Of a DNA stretch of 64,000 nucleotides, positions 17,151 through 25,945 are shown one piece after another; the first letter of the stretch is position 1, and every line of letters begins with the position of its first letter. Origin of the DNA: Verrucomicrobiaceae bacterium (GTDB taxonomy: Bacteria; Verrucomicrobiota; Verrucomicrobiia; Verrucomicrobiales; Akkermansiaceae); assembly GCA_027491155.1 (NCBI GenBank), contig JAIXWR010000043.1:62001-126000 (forward strand). Reading direction: 5' to 3'. The position numbers and the translations under genes were made by a program. Under the pieces are notes generated by a model. It worked only from the letters and a program-made list of their open reading frames with translations. It was not told the DNA's origin and made no database searches.

Positions 17151-17897
17151 TCATTTTTTCACCGGCGCCATCTTGAACGGCACCGCCACTTCCTTCAAAT
17201 CCGTCCAGTAGCGCACCGTCACCGCCAGCTTCTTCCCGGCCGCCTTGTCGAAATGATAGGACTTCGAGTCGCCCGACCACGAACTGCCGTTGCCGTCGAG
17301 CTTCTTGTCGCCGTCCATCACCGCGACCTCGATCACCCCCTGGTGCTCGCCCTTGACGGTGACCGTGGTGCCGTCGCCACCACCGCCGAACAAGCCGCCC
17401 CCGCCGCCCAAGGACACCGTGAAGGGCCCGACCTTGTGCTCGGTCTTGTCGCCTGTCGTCAGCTCGGCCTTGCCTTCCGCCGAGTTGGACGCGGTGATCG
17501 CCGTGATGCTTCCCTCCAGCGTCGCCCCTTCGACCGCACCGAAAAGGTCGCCGGGGAATTTCACGGTGAAGGACCCGATCGTCCCCTCCTCGTTGACTTT
17601 CGAAAAGCTTTCCTGCTCCCAGTTCGGCTTGCCGCTGCGGGTGCGTGCCCATTGGCGTCCGTCACCGAGGGTGAAGGCCTTGATGTCCACCGAGTCGTCC
17701 TTGAAGGCGACCAGGTTCTGCCCGGTGACCAGAAACGAAAGTTTCACCCCGGCATCGTGGCCCATCGGCTTCACCTCGAAGGGCACCTCGTCCCCCAGCG
17801 GCCTGCCGATCTGGCATTGGATCAAGCGGACATCGAAGCCGTCCTCGGCGGGACAGGTCGCACCGAGCAGGAGGGAGGCAAGGAGGAGGCGTTTCAT
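17151..17897 (-). CDS. secreted hypothetical protein, 248 aa
   Basis: The start at 17897 gives a short signal peptide (MKRLLLASLLLGATCPAEDG), with a Cys near the cleavage site that could also make it a lipoprotein. The mature part alternates short hydrophobic strands and Gly/Asp loops and looks all-beta. A glycine tract (GGGGGLFGGGGDG, about 155-167) divides two similar halves. I do not recognise the family. It appears to head the minus-strand run leading into the 98-aa gene and uvrA; the tRNA gene lies 150 bases upstream on the opposite strand. Confidence 0.7.
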   Translation of the reverse strand: MKRLLLASLLLGATCPAEDGFDVRLIQCQIGRPLGDEVPFEVKPMGHDAGVKLSFLVTGQNLVAFKDDSVDIKAFTLGDGRQWARTRSGKPNWEQESFSKVNEEGTIGSFTVKFPGDLFGAVEGATLEGSITAITASNSAEGKAELTTGDKTEHKVGPFTVSLGGGGGLFGGGGDGTTVTVKGEHQGVIEVAVMDGDKKLDGNGSSWSGDSKSYHFDKAAGKKLAVTVRYWTDLKEVAVPFKMAPVKK

Positions 17898-18047
17898 CGC
17901 CGCCATCGTGAGCAACCGGGAGATCCCTGCCAAGTTGAACTATCGCCGCGCCTGCCGGGCCAGGGGACCTCAAATCGGCCGAATTTCCTCTTGCGCCCCC
18001 GGACCCGAAATGCATCCTTCCGGCCCCGCCGCAAGGCGGACCCCAAA

Positions 18048-18120
18048 GCCTCGGTAGCTCAGTTGGTAGAGCAGAAGACTCTTAATCTTTTGGTCCTTGG
18101 TTCGAGTCCAAGCCGGGGTA
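18048..18120 (+). tRNA. tRNA-Lys (anticodon CTT)
   Basis: 73 bases fold as a standard cloverleaf. The acceptor stem is GCCTCGG paired with CCGGGGT, with two G-T pairs. The D arm is GCTC / GAGC around AGTTGGTA. The anticodon stem is GAAGA / TCTTT with loop CTCTTAA and anticodon CTT at 18081-18083. The T arm is CTTGG / CCAAG around TTCGAGT. The discriminator base is A, and CCA is not encoded. Confidence 0.95.
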
Positions 18121-18129
18121 TCTCCTTTC

Positions 18130-18166
18130 AAAGCGCCCGCCGGATCCCGGCGGGCGCTTTCTTTTC
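18130..18166 (+). terminator. Rho-independent terminator after tRNA-Lys
   Basis: A perfect 14-bp stem (arms 18130-18143 and 18147-18160, inner part GCGCCCGCCGG) closes on a three-base loop ATC and is followed by CTTTTC. It starts 10 bases after the tRNA 3' end. Confidence 0.88.
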
Positions 18167-18238
18167 GGGGCGGGAACGCCTCCGCCGACGGGTTCAATTT
18201 CTCCGCGAGAAAACGATTCCTGCCGCCGTATTGCGGGG

Positions 18239-21037
18239 ATGCCCTTCGCTTCCCTGAAGCATTCCGCCGTCTTTTCCCTCGCTTTCACCGCCGCCGCCGC
18301 CGGCTCGGAGTCCTTCGAGCGCGCCCGGCTGGTGCTGGAAACGAAATGCCTCTCCTGCCACTGCCCGGAGAAAACCAAAGGCGATCTCCTGATGACCACC
18401 CGCGAGGAATTCCTCAAGGGCGGCGAATCCGGCGCCTCCATCGATCTCACCCATCACGACAAGTCCCCCCTGCTGGTCCGGGTGAAGCTCGACGAGGACG
18501 ACGACGAGATCATGCCGCCCAAGGGCAAACCGCTCGATCCCGACCAGATCGCCGCGCTCGAGACCTGGATCAAGGAAGGCGCACCCTGGCCGGAAGGCAT
18601 CGTGATGGCCCCGCGCCCCAAGACCGCCCTGCCCGACTGGAACGCCCCCGCCGACCCCGCGATCGGCGCGATCGAGGCCTTCCCCAAGGCCGTTACCCTC
18701 GAAACCGCCGCCGATTTCCACAAGGTGCTGGTCGTCGCCCGCTTCAACGACGCCGCCACCCAGGACATCAGCCGCCAGGTCAAGGCCACCCTCGCCGACC
18801 CCACCCTCGCCAAGCTCGAAGGCACCCTGCTCAAGCCGCTCAAGGACGGCGCGACCACCCTCACCCTCGAATACCGCGGCTTGAAAACCGAGGTCGCCGT
18901 GGTGGTCCGGGACGCCGCCAAGCCGCGCCCGATTTCCTTCCAGCTCGACGTGATGCCGGTGCTCACCTCCGCCGGCTGCAACACCGGCTCCTGCCACGGC
19001 TCGGCCCGCGGCAAGGACGGCTTCCATCTCACGCTCTTCGGCTTCGATCCCCAGGGCGATCACTTCCGACTGACCCGCGAGAACCCCGGCCGCCGCATCA
19101 ACCTGGCACTCCCCGAAGAGTCGCTGCTCGTCACCAAGGCGATCGGCACCGTGCCCCACACCGGCGGCACGCTCTTCAAAAAGGGCAGCGCCCCCTACCA
19201 GACGCTCGTCGATTGGATCAAGGCCGGCGCGGAATACGACCCGGGCCCGATCGCCCAGCCGACCGGCATCACGATCGAACCCGCCCAGGTCGTGTTGAAA
19301 GGCGAGGACCTCGAAACCCCCTTCACCGTCAGGGCCACCTACTCCGACGGCACCGACCGCGACGTCACCACGCTCTCGTCCTTCTCCACCTCGAACGACA
19401 ACTCGGTGGCCATCGACGAACGCAGCGGTCTCTCCAAGTCGAAGAACCGCGGCGAGGCCTTCCTGCTCGGCCGCTTCATGACCTTCACCGAGGTCGCCCA
19501 GGCCATCGTCATCCCGAAGAACCTCGATTACACCCGTCCCGAACTCCCCGAGTTCAACTACATCGACAAGCACGTCCACGAGAAGCTCCACAAGCTGCGC
19601 ATCATCCCCGCCCCGCTGTGCGACGACGAGACCTTCATCCGCCGCGTCTTCATCGACGTCGTCGGCAAGCTGCCCGAACCGGCGGAGCGCGAGAAATTCC
19701 TCGCCGACCCCAACCCGAAGAAGCGCGAGGCGCTGGTCGATGAACTCATCGCCCGCAAGGAGTTCTCCGAGATGTGGGTCATGAAGTGGGCCGAGTTGCT
19801 CCAGATCCGCACCTTCAACAACGGCCCGCAGCAGGTTTCCTACAAGGCCGCCCTCGGCTACTACAACTGGCTGCGCGATCGCATCGCCGGCAACGTGCCC
19901 TTCAACCAGATCGTCCGCGAACTGCTCGCCTCCGAAGGCGGCACCTTCTCCAGCCCGCCGACCAATTTCTTCCAGATCGAGCAGGACGTCCTCAAGCTCA
20001 CCGAGAACGTCGCCCAGGTCTTCATGGGCACCCGCATCCAGTGCGCGCAGTGCCACAACCATCCCTTCGACCGCTGGACGATGGACGACTACTACGGCTT
20101 CGCCTCCTTCTTCGCCCAGGTGAAGCGCAAGCCGGCCGAAGACCCGCGCGAACGGGTCGTTTTCGACGGCGGCGGCGAAGTCCCCCACCTCGTCACCAAA
20201 CAGCCGGTCAAGCCGCGCTTCCTCGGTACCGCGACGCCGGACACCTTCGGCAACAAGTCGCGCCGTGAGGCAATGGCCGACTGGCTGACCTCGACCGACA
20301 ACCCCTGGTTCCCGCGCAACGTCTCGAACATCATGTGGTCTCACTTCTTCGGCGTCGGCATCACCGATCCGGTCGATGACGTCCGCATCTCCAATCCGCC
20401 CGCCAACCCGGAGCTGCTCGACGCGCTTTCCGCCAAGTTCGTCGAATACAACTACGACATGCGCAAGCTGGTCCGCGACATCTGCACCTCGCGCACCTAC
20501 CAGCTCTCGAGCGCGACCAACCCGACCAACGAAACCGACACCAGGAACTTCTCCCGCGCCATGGTCCGGCGGGTGCGGGCCGAGGTGCTGCTCGACTGCA
20601 TCTCGCAGGCGACCGCCACCCCGAACAAGTTCAAGGGCCTGCCGCTCGGCTCCCGCGCCGTCCAGATCGCCGACGGGAACACCACGAACTACTTCCTGAC
20701 CACCTTCGGCCGCGCCACCCGCGCCACGGTTTGCTCCTGCGAGGTGAAGATGGAACCGAACCTCTCCCAGGCCCTCCACCTCCTCAACGGCGACGCCACC
20801 CACAACCGCATCCAGCAGGGCAAGCTGGTCCCGACGATGTGGGAGCAGAAAAAGACCCCGGAGGAAATCATCCGCCACCTCTACCTCCGCACCGTGAACC
20901 GCGAACCCGTGCCGGACGAAATGACCAAGCTCCTCGCCGCGGTGGCCGAAGGAAAGGACGACAACCAGAAGCAGCAGATCCTCAACGACGTCTTCTGGGC
21001 GCTCCTCAACTCCAAGGAGTTCATGTTCAACCACTAG
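18239..21037 (+). CDS. secreted cytochrome c-like / DUF1549-DUF1553 protein
   Basis: 932-aa exported protein of the type abundant in Planctomycetes and Verrucomicrobia. A short signal precedes a Planctomycete-type cytochrome c domain (PSCyt1) with the haem motif CLSCH at 37-41. A second Cys-rich module carries GCNTGSCHG near 242. It is followed by a BIG2-like beta domain (TVRATYSDGTDRDVTTLSSF) and then the DUF1549 (RRVFIDVVGKLPEPAERE) and DUF1553 regions, with CAQCHNHPFDRW between them. The biological role is unproven; such proteins are usually paired with DUF1501 or WD40/cytochrome proteins, and a WD40/cytochrome gene lies 680 bases downstream here, but no DUF1501 gene. The start ATG at 18239 follows the GCGGGG sequence; no strong ribosome site. 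Confidence 0.88.
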   Translation: MPFASLKHSAVFSLAFTAAAAGSESFERARLVLETKCLSCHCPEKTKGDLLMTTREEFLKGGESGASIDLTHHDKSPLLVRVKLDEDDDEIMPPKGKPLDPDQIAALETWIKEGAPWPEGIVMAPRPKTALPDWNAPADPAIGAIEAFPKAVTLETAADFHKVLVVARFNDAATQDISRQVKATLADPTLAKLEGTLLKPLKDGATTLTLEYRGLKTEVAVVVRDAAKPRPISFQLDVMPVLTSAGCNTGSCHGSARGKDGFHLTLFGFDPQGDHFRLTRENPGRRINLALPEESLLVTKAIGTVPHTGGTLFKKGSAPYQTLVDWIKAGAEYDPGPIAQPTGITIEPAQVVLKGEDLETPFTVRATYSDGTDRDVTTLSSFSTSNDNSVAIDERSGLSKSKNRGEAFLLGRFMTFTEVAQAIVIPKNLDYTRPELPEFNYIDKHVHEKLHKLRIIPAPLCDDETFIRRVFIDVVGKLPEPAEREKFLADPNPKKREALVDELIARKEFSEMWVMKWAELLQIRTFNNGPQQVSYKAALGYYNWLRDRIAGNVPFNQIVRELLASEGGTFSSPPTNFFQIEQDVLKLTENVAQVFMGTRIQCAQCHNHPFDRWTMDDYYGFASFFAQVKRKPAEDPRERVVFDGGGEVPHLVTKQPVKPRFLGTATPDTFGNKSRREAMADWLTSTDNPWFPRNVSNIMWSHFFGVGITDPVDDVRISNPPANPELLDALSAKFVEYNYDMRKLVRDICTSRTYQLSSATNPTNETDTRNFSRAMVRRVRAEVLLDCISQATATPNKFKGLPLGSRAVQIADGNTTNYFLTTFGRATRATVCSCEVKMEPNLSQALHLLNGDATHNRIQQGKLVPTMWEQKKTPEEIIRHLYLRTVNREPVPDEMTKLLAAVAEGKDDNQKQQILNDVFWALLNSKEFMFNH

Positions 21038-21097
21038 CCCTCCGGCTGGAGCAGCCCCGGGCATGCAGCCACGTCTCTCACCCCTGAGTTCGCGGAC

Positions 21098-21140
21098 ACT
21101 GATTTTAAAAAATTGTTCAATATTTATTTAAAAAGATTGT
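21098..21140 (+). promoter_or_regulatory. AT-rich leader, possible promoter of the 132-aa gene
   Basis: Within a GC-rich background this 43-base stretch is almost all A/T (ACTGATTTTAAAAAATTGTT and onward). It contains TTGTTC at 21113 but no convincing -10 hexamer at the right spacing. It lies 30 bases upstream of the small membrane-protein gene. Confidence 0.35.
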
Positions 21141-21171
21141 CTACCTACGCGATCGCGGGTATTCAGTCGCC

Positions 21172-21570
21172 ATGCTGTCCCACCCGTCCGATTCCGAATT
21201 GGAGCCCGCTCCCGCCGCCACGGGAACCGCGCGCTTGAACAAAACCGCGGTGAACCGCCGCCGCCCTCACTTCACCGTCGAGGAATTCCTGGCCCATTTC
21301 GACAAGGCCTATTTCCGCGACTGGTTCGTCCTCGGCCCCCGGCTGCTGCTCAAAGGCGGCTTTTCCAAAAGGGCTGCCGGATTCATGATCGCCTCCGCGG
21401 CCCCTGGCATCCTGGCCGCCCTGTTCGTGCTCGTCCCCGGCGTGCTCTTCCACACCCCGGAGCACAACGCGTATTTCCACTTTGCGAAGATCGTCGAAGG
21501 CAACGCCACCATGCCGGTCCTTCTCGGCATGGTTTCGGCGATCTTCAGCTTCCGGTTCCCGCTCGGCTGA
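21172..21570 (+). CDS. small membrane protein, 132 aa
   Basis: No family recognised. The N-terminal 70 residues are charged and hydrophilic (HFTVEEFLAHFDKAYFRDWF). Two hydrophobic helices follow, at about 67-90 (FMIASAAPGILAALFVLVPG) and 112-130. A terminator follows its stop and an AT-rich leader precedes it, so it looks like a separate transcription unit between two large cytochrome-type genes. The protein could be a small inner-membrane subunit, but nothing in the sequence shows a function. Confidence 0.65.
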   Translation: MLSHPSDSELEPAPAATGTARLNKTAVNRRRPHFTVEEFLAHFDKAYFRDWFVLGPRLLLKGGFSKRAAGFMIASAAPGILAALFVLVPGVLFHTPEHNAYFHFAKIVEGNATMPVLLGMVSAIFSFRFPLG

Positions 21571-21601
21571 CCCCGGGCGAGACTGTTTGTGTTTCTTGGC
21601 T

Positions 21602-21635
21602 CAAGCCCGGCACGCCAGTGCCGGGCTTGTTGTGT
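21602..21635 (+). terminator. Rho-independent terminator after the 132-aa gene
   Basis: Perfect 11-bp stem (CAAGCCCGGCA / TGCCGGGCTTG) with loop CGCCAG, followed by TTGTGT. It lies 31 bases after the stop codon. Confidence 0.8.
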
Positions 21636-21714
21636 CCTCGGACCCGTTCCGCTTCACTTTCGGGCACATTTTCGCGCAAGAAATGCAAACCGGTTTGCCG
21701 TAACAGGAATCGAT

Positions 21715-24324
21715 TTGGAAACCCGAACGTTCATCCTCTTCGCCCTTCCCCTCTCCCTTGCCGGCAGTGCCGCCCGGGCCGCCGACAAGGTGACCTATGA
21801 CGACCACATCCTGCCGCTCTTCCAGCAGAGCTGCCTGAACTGCCACAATCCCGACAAGGCCAAGGGCGGGCTCGATCTCTCGACCTATTCGGGCACGATG
21901 AAGGGCGGCTCCGGCGGCAAGATCGCGGAGCCCGGCGACGCCGGATCGAAGCTCGTCGCGGTGGTTCTCCAGACCTCGGAACCGAAGATGCCGCCGGAAG
22001 GCGAGAAGCTCGGCAACGACCAGGTCGCCCTCCTGAAAGCCTGGATCGAAGGCGGCCTGCTCGAGAACAAGGGGTCCACCGCCCGCAAGCCGAGCAAGCC
22101 CAAGTTCGACACCTCCCTCACCTCGGCACCGGACGCGAAGCCCGAAGGCCCGCCGCCGATGCCGGAGCACCTGCTGCTTGATCCCCCCGTCGTCGCTCCC
22201 CGGGCCTCCTCGGTCCACGCGATCGCCGCCTCGCCCTGGGCGCCGTTGCTCGCCGTGACCGGCCAGCGGCAGGTCCTGCTCTTCGACACGAACAGCCTCG
22301 AACTCGCCGGCATCCTCCCGTTTCCCGAAGGCGATCCCGTCTCGCTCGCTTTCACCCCGAACGCCCGCTACCTGATCGTCGGCGGCGGGATTCCCGGAAA
22401 ATCCGGCGTCACCGTGACCTTCGATGTCGTCACCGGCGAACGCATGCTGGTTGCCGGCAAGGAGTTCGACAGCGTCCTTTCCGCCGACCTCAAGCCCGAC
22501 CTCTCGGTCATCGCCACCGGATCGCCCTCGCGGCTCATCAAGATCTGGAAGTCCGAGGACGGGTCGCAGCTCCACTCGATCAAAAAGCACACCGAGTGGG
22601 TCACCGCCCTCGACTTCTCGCCCGACGGGATCCTGCTGGCCACCGGCGACCGCAACGGCGGGGTCTGGGTCTGGGAAGCCGATTCCGGGAACGAATTCCA
22701 CACCCTGCGCGCCCACCAGGCGGGCATCACCGCGACCGCCTTCCGCGCCGATTCCAACCTGCTGGCCAGCGCGTCCGAGGACGGATCGGTGCGGTTCTGG
22801 GAGATGAACGGGGGAACCGAGGTGAAGAAAGTCGATGCCCACGCGGGCGGCGTGCTCGCGTTCGCCTGGAACCGCGACGGGTCCTTCATCACCTCCGGCC
22901 GCGACCGGGCCGTCCGGCTTTGGAAGCCCGATTTCAATCTGCTCCGCGAGTTCAAGGATCAGCCCGATCTCCCGGTGGCGGTGGCTTTCGACTCCGAAGG
23001 CAAGCGCGCCTTTGCCGCCGACTACCGCGGCCTGATCACCGTCTGGGATGTCGCCAGCGGCAATCCGGCCGGCAGCTTCGACGCCAATCCCCCGCCCCTC
23101 GCGCAACGCCTTGCTTCCCTGCGCGAGGAAATCCGCAAGCACCCCGAGCAGCTCGCCGCCGCCGAGGGTGCCGCCCAGGCCGCGAAGCAGAAGCTCGAGG
23201 AAACCCGCAAGGGACTCGCCGATGCCGAGGCGGCCCTCAACCAGGCCCGTGAAATCCACGCCGCCGCCGCAAAAGGACGCCAGGAGACCGAGCAGCGGCT
23301 CGCCCAGGTGAACCAGCAGCTTCCCCCGAAGAAGGAACAGGCCGCCCAGGCCCGCGCCAAGCTCGATGCCAACACCGCCGAAGCGCAGGCCAAGCGCGCG
23401 GCCATCGCCGCGGTCGACCAGAAGATCGCCGCCGCCGATGGGGAATCGAAGGCCGCCGCCGCCGAGTTGAAGCGCTTGGAGGACGAACTCGCCAAGGCCC
23501 GCGCCGAAGGTCGCAACGACGCGCTCGCCGGGCTGGAAGCAGCCATCGGGGCACAGCGCCCGAAAGCCGAGGCCTCGGCCGCCGCGCTCGAGCAGGCCCG
23601 CTCGGAACGCGAGCGCGAGGCCGGTGCCCTGGCCGCGATCGAGGCGGCCGGAAAGGCGGCTACCGAGGAAACCGCCCGCCTCGACGCGGAGGTCGCCGCC
23701 CTGGCCAAGGACGCCGAAAGCTTGCCCGCCGTCCTTGCCGGCGCCACCCAGACCGTCACCGCCGCCGAGGCGAAGATCAAGGAACGCGAGGCCGCCCTGG
23801 CACCGGTCCGCGACGCGGTCCCGCCCGCCGAAAAGAACGCCCAGGACACCGCCGCCGCCGTGGAGCATCTCAAGCAGAAGCTGCCCTGGCTTCAAGACCG
23901 GGAGCGCCACTGGGCGGCCGCGGAGGTCAACACCGAGGCGATCAAGGTTCGTGCCGAAGCAGAAACACGGAACTTCGAAGCGGAGTCGCTGGTCGCCGAG
24001 TTCGAAGCGCTCGCCAAGTCGGTCGACGAGCAACTCGCCTCCCTCGCCCCGGCCCGGCAGGCGGTCGCCGACCACGAGGCCAAGCACGCCGCGCTGGTGA
24101 AAGCGGAGCCGCCCGCCGATCCCAAGGCCCTCGCCGATTCCGAAGCCGCCCTTGCCGCCGCCCGCAAATCCCTCGCCGACCTTGAAGCAAGGTTCGCCGC
24201 CAGCTCCGCCGAACTCGCCGCGGCCAAGGCCAAGGTCGACAGCACCCTGCCCGCCGCCCAGGCCCTCCAGGCCCAGGCCGCCGATCTGAAAGCCCGCTAC
24301 CTCGCCCTCCGCGGCGCGAAATAG
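21715..24324 (+). CDS. secreted cytochrome c / WD40 / coiled-coil protein
   Basis: 869-aa exported protein. I chose a TTG start at 21715 because AGGAA lies 5 bases upstream and it gives a proper signal peptide (ETRTFILFALPLSLAGSAAR); the longer frame upstream has no signal. A PSCyt1 cytochrome c domain follows with haem motif CLNCH at 40-44. About seven WD40-type blades run from about 155 to 465 (for example VTALDFSPDGILLATGDRNG and SVRFWEMNGG). The last 390 residues are a continuous Ala/Glu/Lys-rich coiled coil without a recognised end domain. This order suggests a haem-bearing propeller on a long rod, probably periplasmic. ilvA starts 30 bases later. Confidence 0.85.
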   Translation: METRTFILFALPLSLAGSAARAADKVTYDDHILPLFQQSCLNCHNPDKAKGGLDLSTYSGTMKGGSGGKIAEPGDAGSKLVAVVLQTSEPKMPPEGEKLGNDQVALLKAWIEGGLLENKGSTARKPSKPKFDTSLTSAPDAKPEGPPPMPEHLLLDPPVVAPRASSVHAIAASPWAPLLAVTGQRQVLLFDTNSLELAGILPFPEGDPVSLAFTPNARYLIVGGGIPGKSGVTVTFDVVTGERMLVAGKEFDSVLSADLKPDLSVIATGSPSRLIKIWKSEDGSQLHSIKKHTEWVTALDFSPDGILLATGDRNGGVWVWEADSGNEFHTLRAHQAGITATAFRADSNLLASASEDGSVRFWEMNGGTEVKKVDAHAGGVLAFAWNRDGSFITSGRDRAVRLWKPDFNLLREFKDQPDLPVAVAFDSEGKRAFAADYRGLITVWDVASGNPAGSFDANPPPLAQRLASLREEIRKHPEQLAAAEGAAQAAKQKLEETRKGLADAEAALNQAREIHAAAAKGRQETEQRLAQVNQQLPPKKEQAAQARAKLDANTAEAQAKRAAIAAVDQKIAAADGESKAAAAELKRLEDELAKARAEGRNDALAGLEAAIGAQRPKAEASAAALEQARSEREREAGALAAIEAAGKAATEETARLDAEVAALAKDAESLPAVLAGATQTVTAAEAKIKEREAALAPVRDAVPPAEKNAQDTAAAVEHLKQKLPWLQDRERHWAAAEVNTEAIKVRAEAETRNFEAESLVAEFEALAKSVDEQLASLAPARQAVADHEAKHAALVKAEPPADPKALADSEAALAAARKSLADLEARFAASSAELAAAKAKVDSTLPAAQALQAQAADLKARYLALRGAK

Positions 24325-24354
24325 CCGAGCCCCGGCCTTGCACCGCCGCCCGCG

Positions 24355-25911
24355 ATGAGGGACACCGGGCGCGTGGAACGCGAGGGATTGCCGCTCGACC
24401 GTCGCCTGCGCCAGGAGATCCTGTTCGCCCGCGAACGGGTCTATCGCTTCGGCCAGCCGACGCCTCTCGAACACCTGCCGCTCGACGGCATCGACGTCTG
24501 GATCAAACGCGAGGACCTGTCGCCGATCAAGGCCTACAAATGGCGCGGCGCTTGCAACCGGATGGCCGTCCTGACACCTGCCGAAAAGGCCGCCGGCGTG
24601 GTCACCGCCTCGGCCGGCAACCACGCCCAGGGCGTCGCCCTTGCCGCCCGCTCGCTCGGCGTCACGGCCCGCATCTACATGCCCCGCTCCACCCCGAAAG
24701 TGAAGCAGGCCGCGGTTCGACACCACGGCGGCGACCGGGTGGAGATCCTGCTTTCCGGCGACAGCTACGACGACGCCGTCACCGCCGCCCGCGCCGATGC
24801 CGCGGAAAGCGGCGCGATCTACATCCACGCCTACGACGATCTCCAGGTGATGGCCGGCCAGGGCACCCTCGCCGACGAGGTGGTGCTCTCCGGCCACGGA
24901 CCCTTCGATGCCGCCTACCTGCAAATCGGCGGCGGCGGGATGGCGGCCGGCGTTTCCACCTGGCTCAAGACTTACTGGCCGGAGATCGAAATCATCGGCG
25001 TCGAAGGCGAAGGCCAGGCCTCGATGAAAGCCGCGCTCGAAGCCGGTCATCCGGTCACCCTCGACCAGGTCGACATCTTCTGCGACGGCACCGCGGTGCG
25101 GAAAGCCGGCGAACTGCCCTTCGAAATCTGCCGCGAATCCCTGGACCGCATCGTCACCGTCAGCAATGCCGAGGTCAGCCGGGCCATCCGCACGCTGTGG
25201 GAAGGCCTGCGCTGCGTCTCCGAGCCGGCCGGCGCGATGGGCCTCGCCGCGTTGATGAAGGAACGCGCGGCGATGGCCGGCAAGAAGGTGCTCGTCGTCC
25301 TCTGCGGCGCGAACGTCGACTTCCTCCAGCTCGGTCTCATCGCCCAGTCCGAAGGCGCCGAACAAAACGCCTCCCGCACCCTGCGCGTCCGCATTCCCGA
25401 GCGACCCGGCACCATGCTGGAGCTGCTCGACACCTGCTTCGAGGGGCTCAACATCGCCGACTTCCAGTACGGCAAGACCCACCAAAGCGAGGCCTGGCCC
25501 GCCTTCACCATCACCGCCGAGGACCCGCGGGTGTTGGAGGCCTTGCCGGCGAAGCTCGATGCCGGCGGCTTCCTTTGGGAAGACCTCACCGGAGCGATCG
25601 ACATCGCCTTCCGCGCTATCCCGCTGCGCGGCGACCTGCTGACCTGCCCCGCCTTCCTCCGCCTCGATTTCTACGAGCGCGCCGGTGCCCTCCACGACTT
25701 CCTCGACAAGCTCGTCCGCGGCCGCGCCAGCCTCTGCTACTTCAACTACCGCCAGTCCGGCGAACGCATCGGCCGCGCCCTCATCGGCCTCGACTTCGCC
25801 GATGAAACGAAGCGCCGCGAGTTCCTCGAGTCCGTCCCCGAACAGGGCGAAGGCTACCGTGCTTGCAAGCCGGTGGACGAGGCCACGAGCCGCAGGCTCA
25901 CCGCGCTGTAG
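24355..25911 (+). CDS. ilvA: threonine ammonia-lyase, biosynthetic
   Basis: PLP-dependent deaminase converting threonine to 2-oxobutanoate, the first step of isoleucine synthesis. Lys62 in AYKWRGACN is the Schiff-base lysine (the family norm is SFKxRGA). ASAGNHAQGVA is the substrate/PLP loop and GGGGMAAGVST the phosphate-binding Gly loop. The C-terminal 170 residues hold two ACT-like regulatory repeats (RVRIPERPGTMLELLDTCFE near 345 and LRLDFYERAGALHDFLDK near 438), the arrangement of the allosteric, isoleucine-inhibited enzyme. At 518 aa the length matches that class. Its TAG stop codon lies inside a REP unit, which may contribute to transcript 3'-end protection. Confidence 0.93.
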   Translation: MRDTGRVEREGLPLDRRLRQEILFARERVYRFGQPTPLEHLPLDGIDVWIKREDLSPIKAYKWRGACNRMAVLTPAEKAAGVVTASAGNHAQGVALAARSLGVTARIYMPRSTPKVKQAAVRHHGGDRVEILLSGDSYDDAVTAARADAAESGAIYIHAYDDLQVMAGQGTLADEVVLSGHGPFDAAYLQIGGGGMAAGVSTWLKTYWPEIEIIGVEGEGQASMKAALEAGHPVTLDQVDIFCDGTAVRKAGELPFEICRESLDRIVTVSNAEVSRAIRTLWEGLRCVSEPAGAMGLAALMKERAAMAGKKVLVVLCGANVDFLQLGLIAQSEGAEQNASRTLRVRIPERPGTMLELLDTCFEGLNIADFQYGKTHQSEAWPAFTITAEDPRVLEALPAKLDAGGFLWEDLTGAIDIAFRAIPLRGDLLTCPAFLRLDFYERAGALHDFLDKLVRGRASLCYFNYRQSGERIGRALIGLDFADETKRREFLESVPEQGEGYRACKPVDEATSRRLTAL

Positions 25912-25932
25912 TGGCGCGTCTATGACCGCCGC
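25908..25932 (+). repeat. REP unit A (GTAG family), overlapping the ilvA stop
   Basis: GTAG, then TGGCG-C-GTC, loop TAT, GAC-CGCCG. It forms the same hairpin as units B-E, with one T-G wobble. The ilvA stop TAG (25909-25911) is the last three bases of the GTAG tetranucleotide. Confidence 0.75.
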
Positions 25933-25945
25933 AACATCCCCCCAT

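Noticed and set aside
18194-21064. A 956-codon minus-strand frame opposite the DUF1549 gene
   Set aside because: Val/Gly/Glu-rich antisense product of a GC-rich gene, with no recognisable domain.
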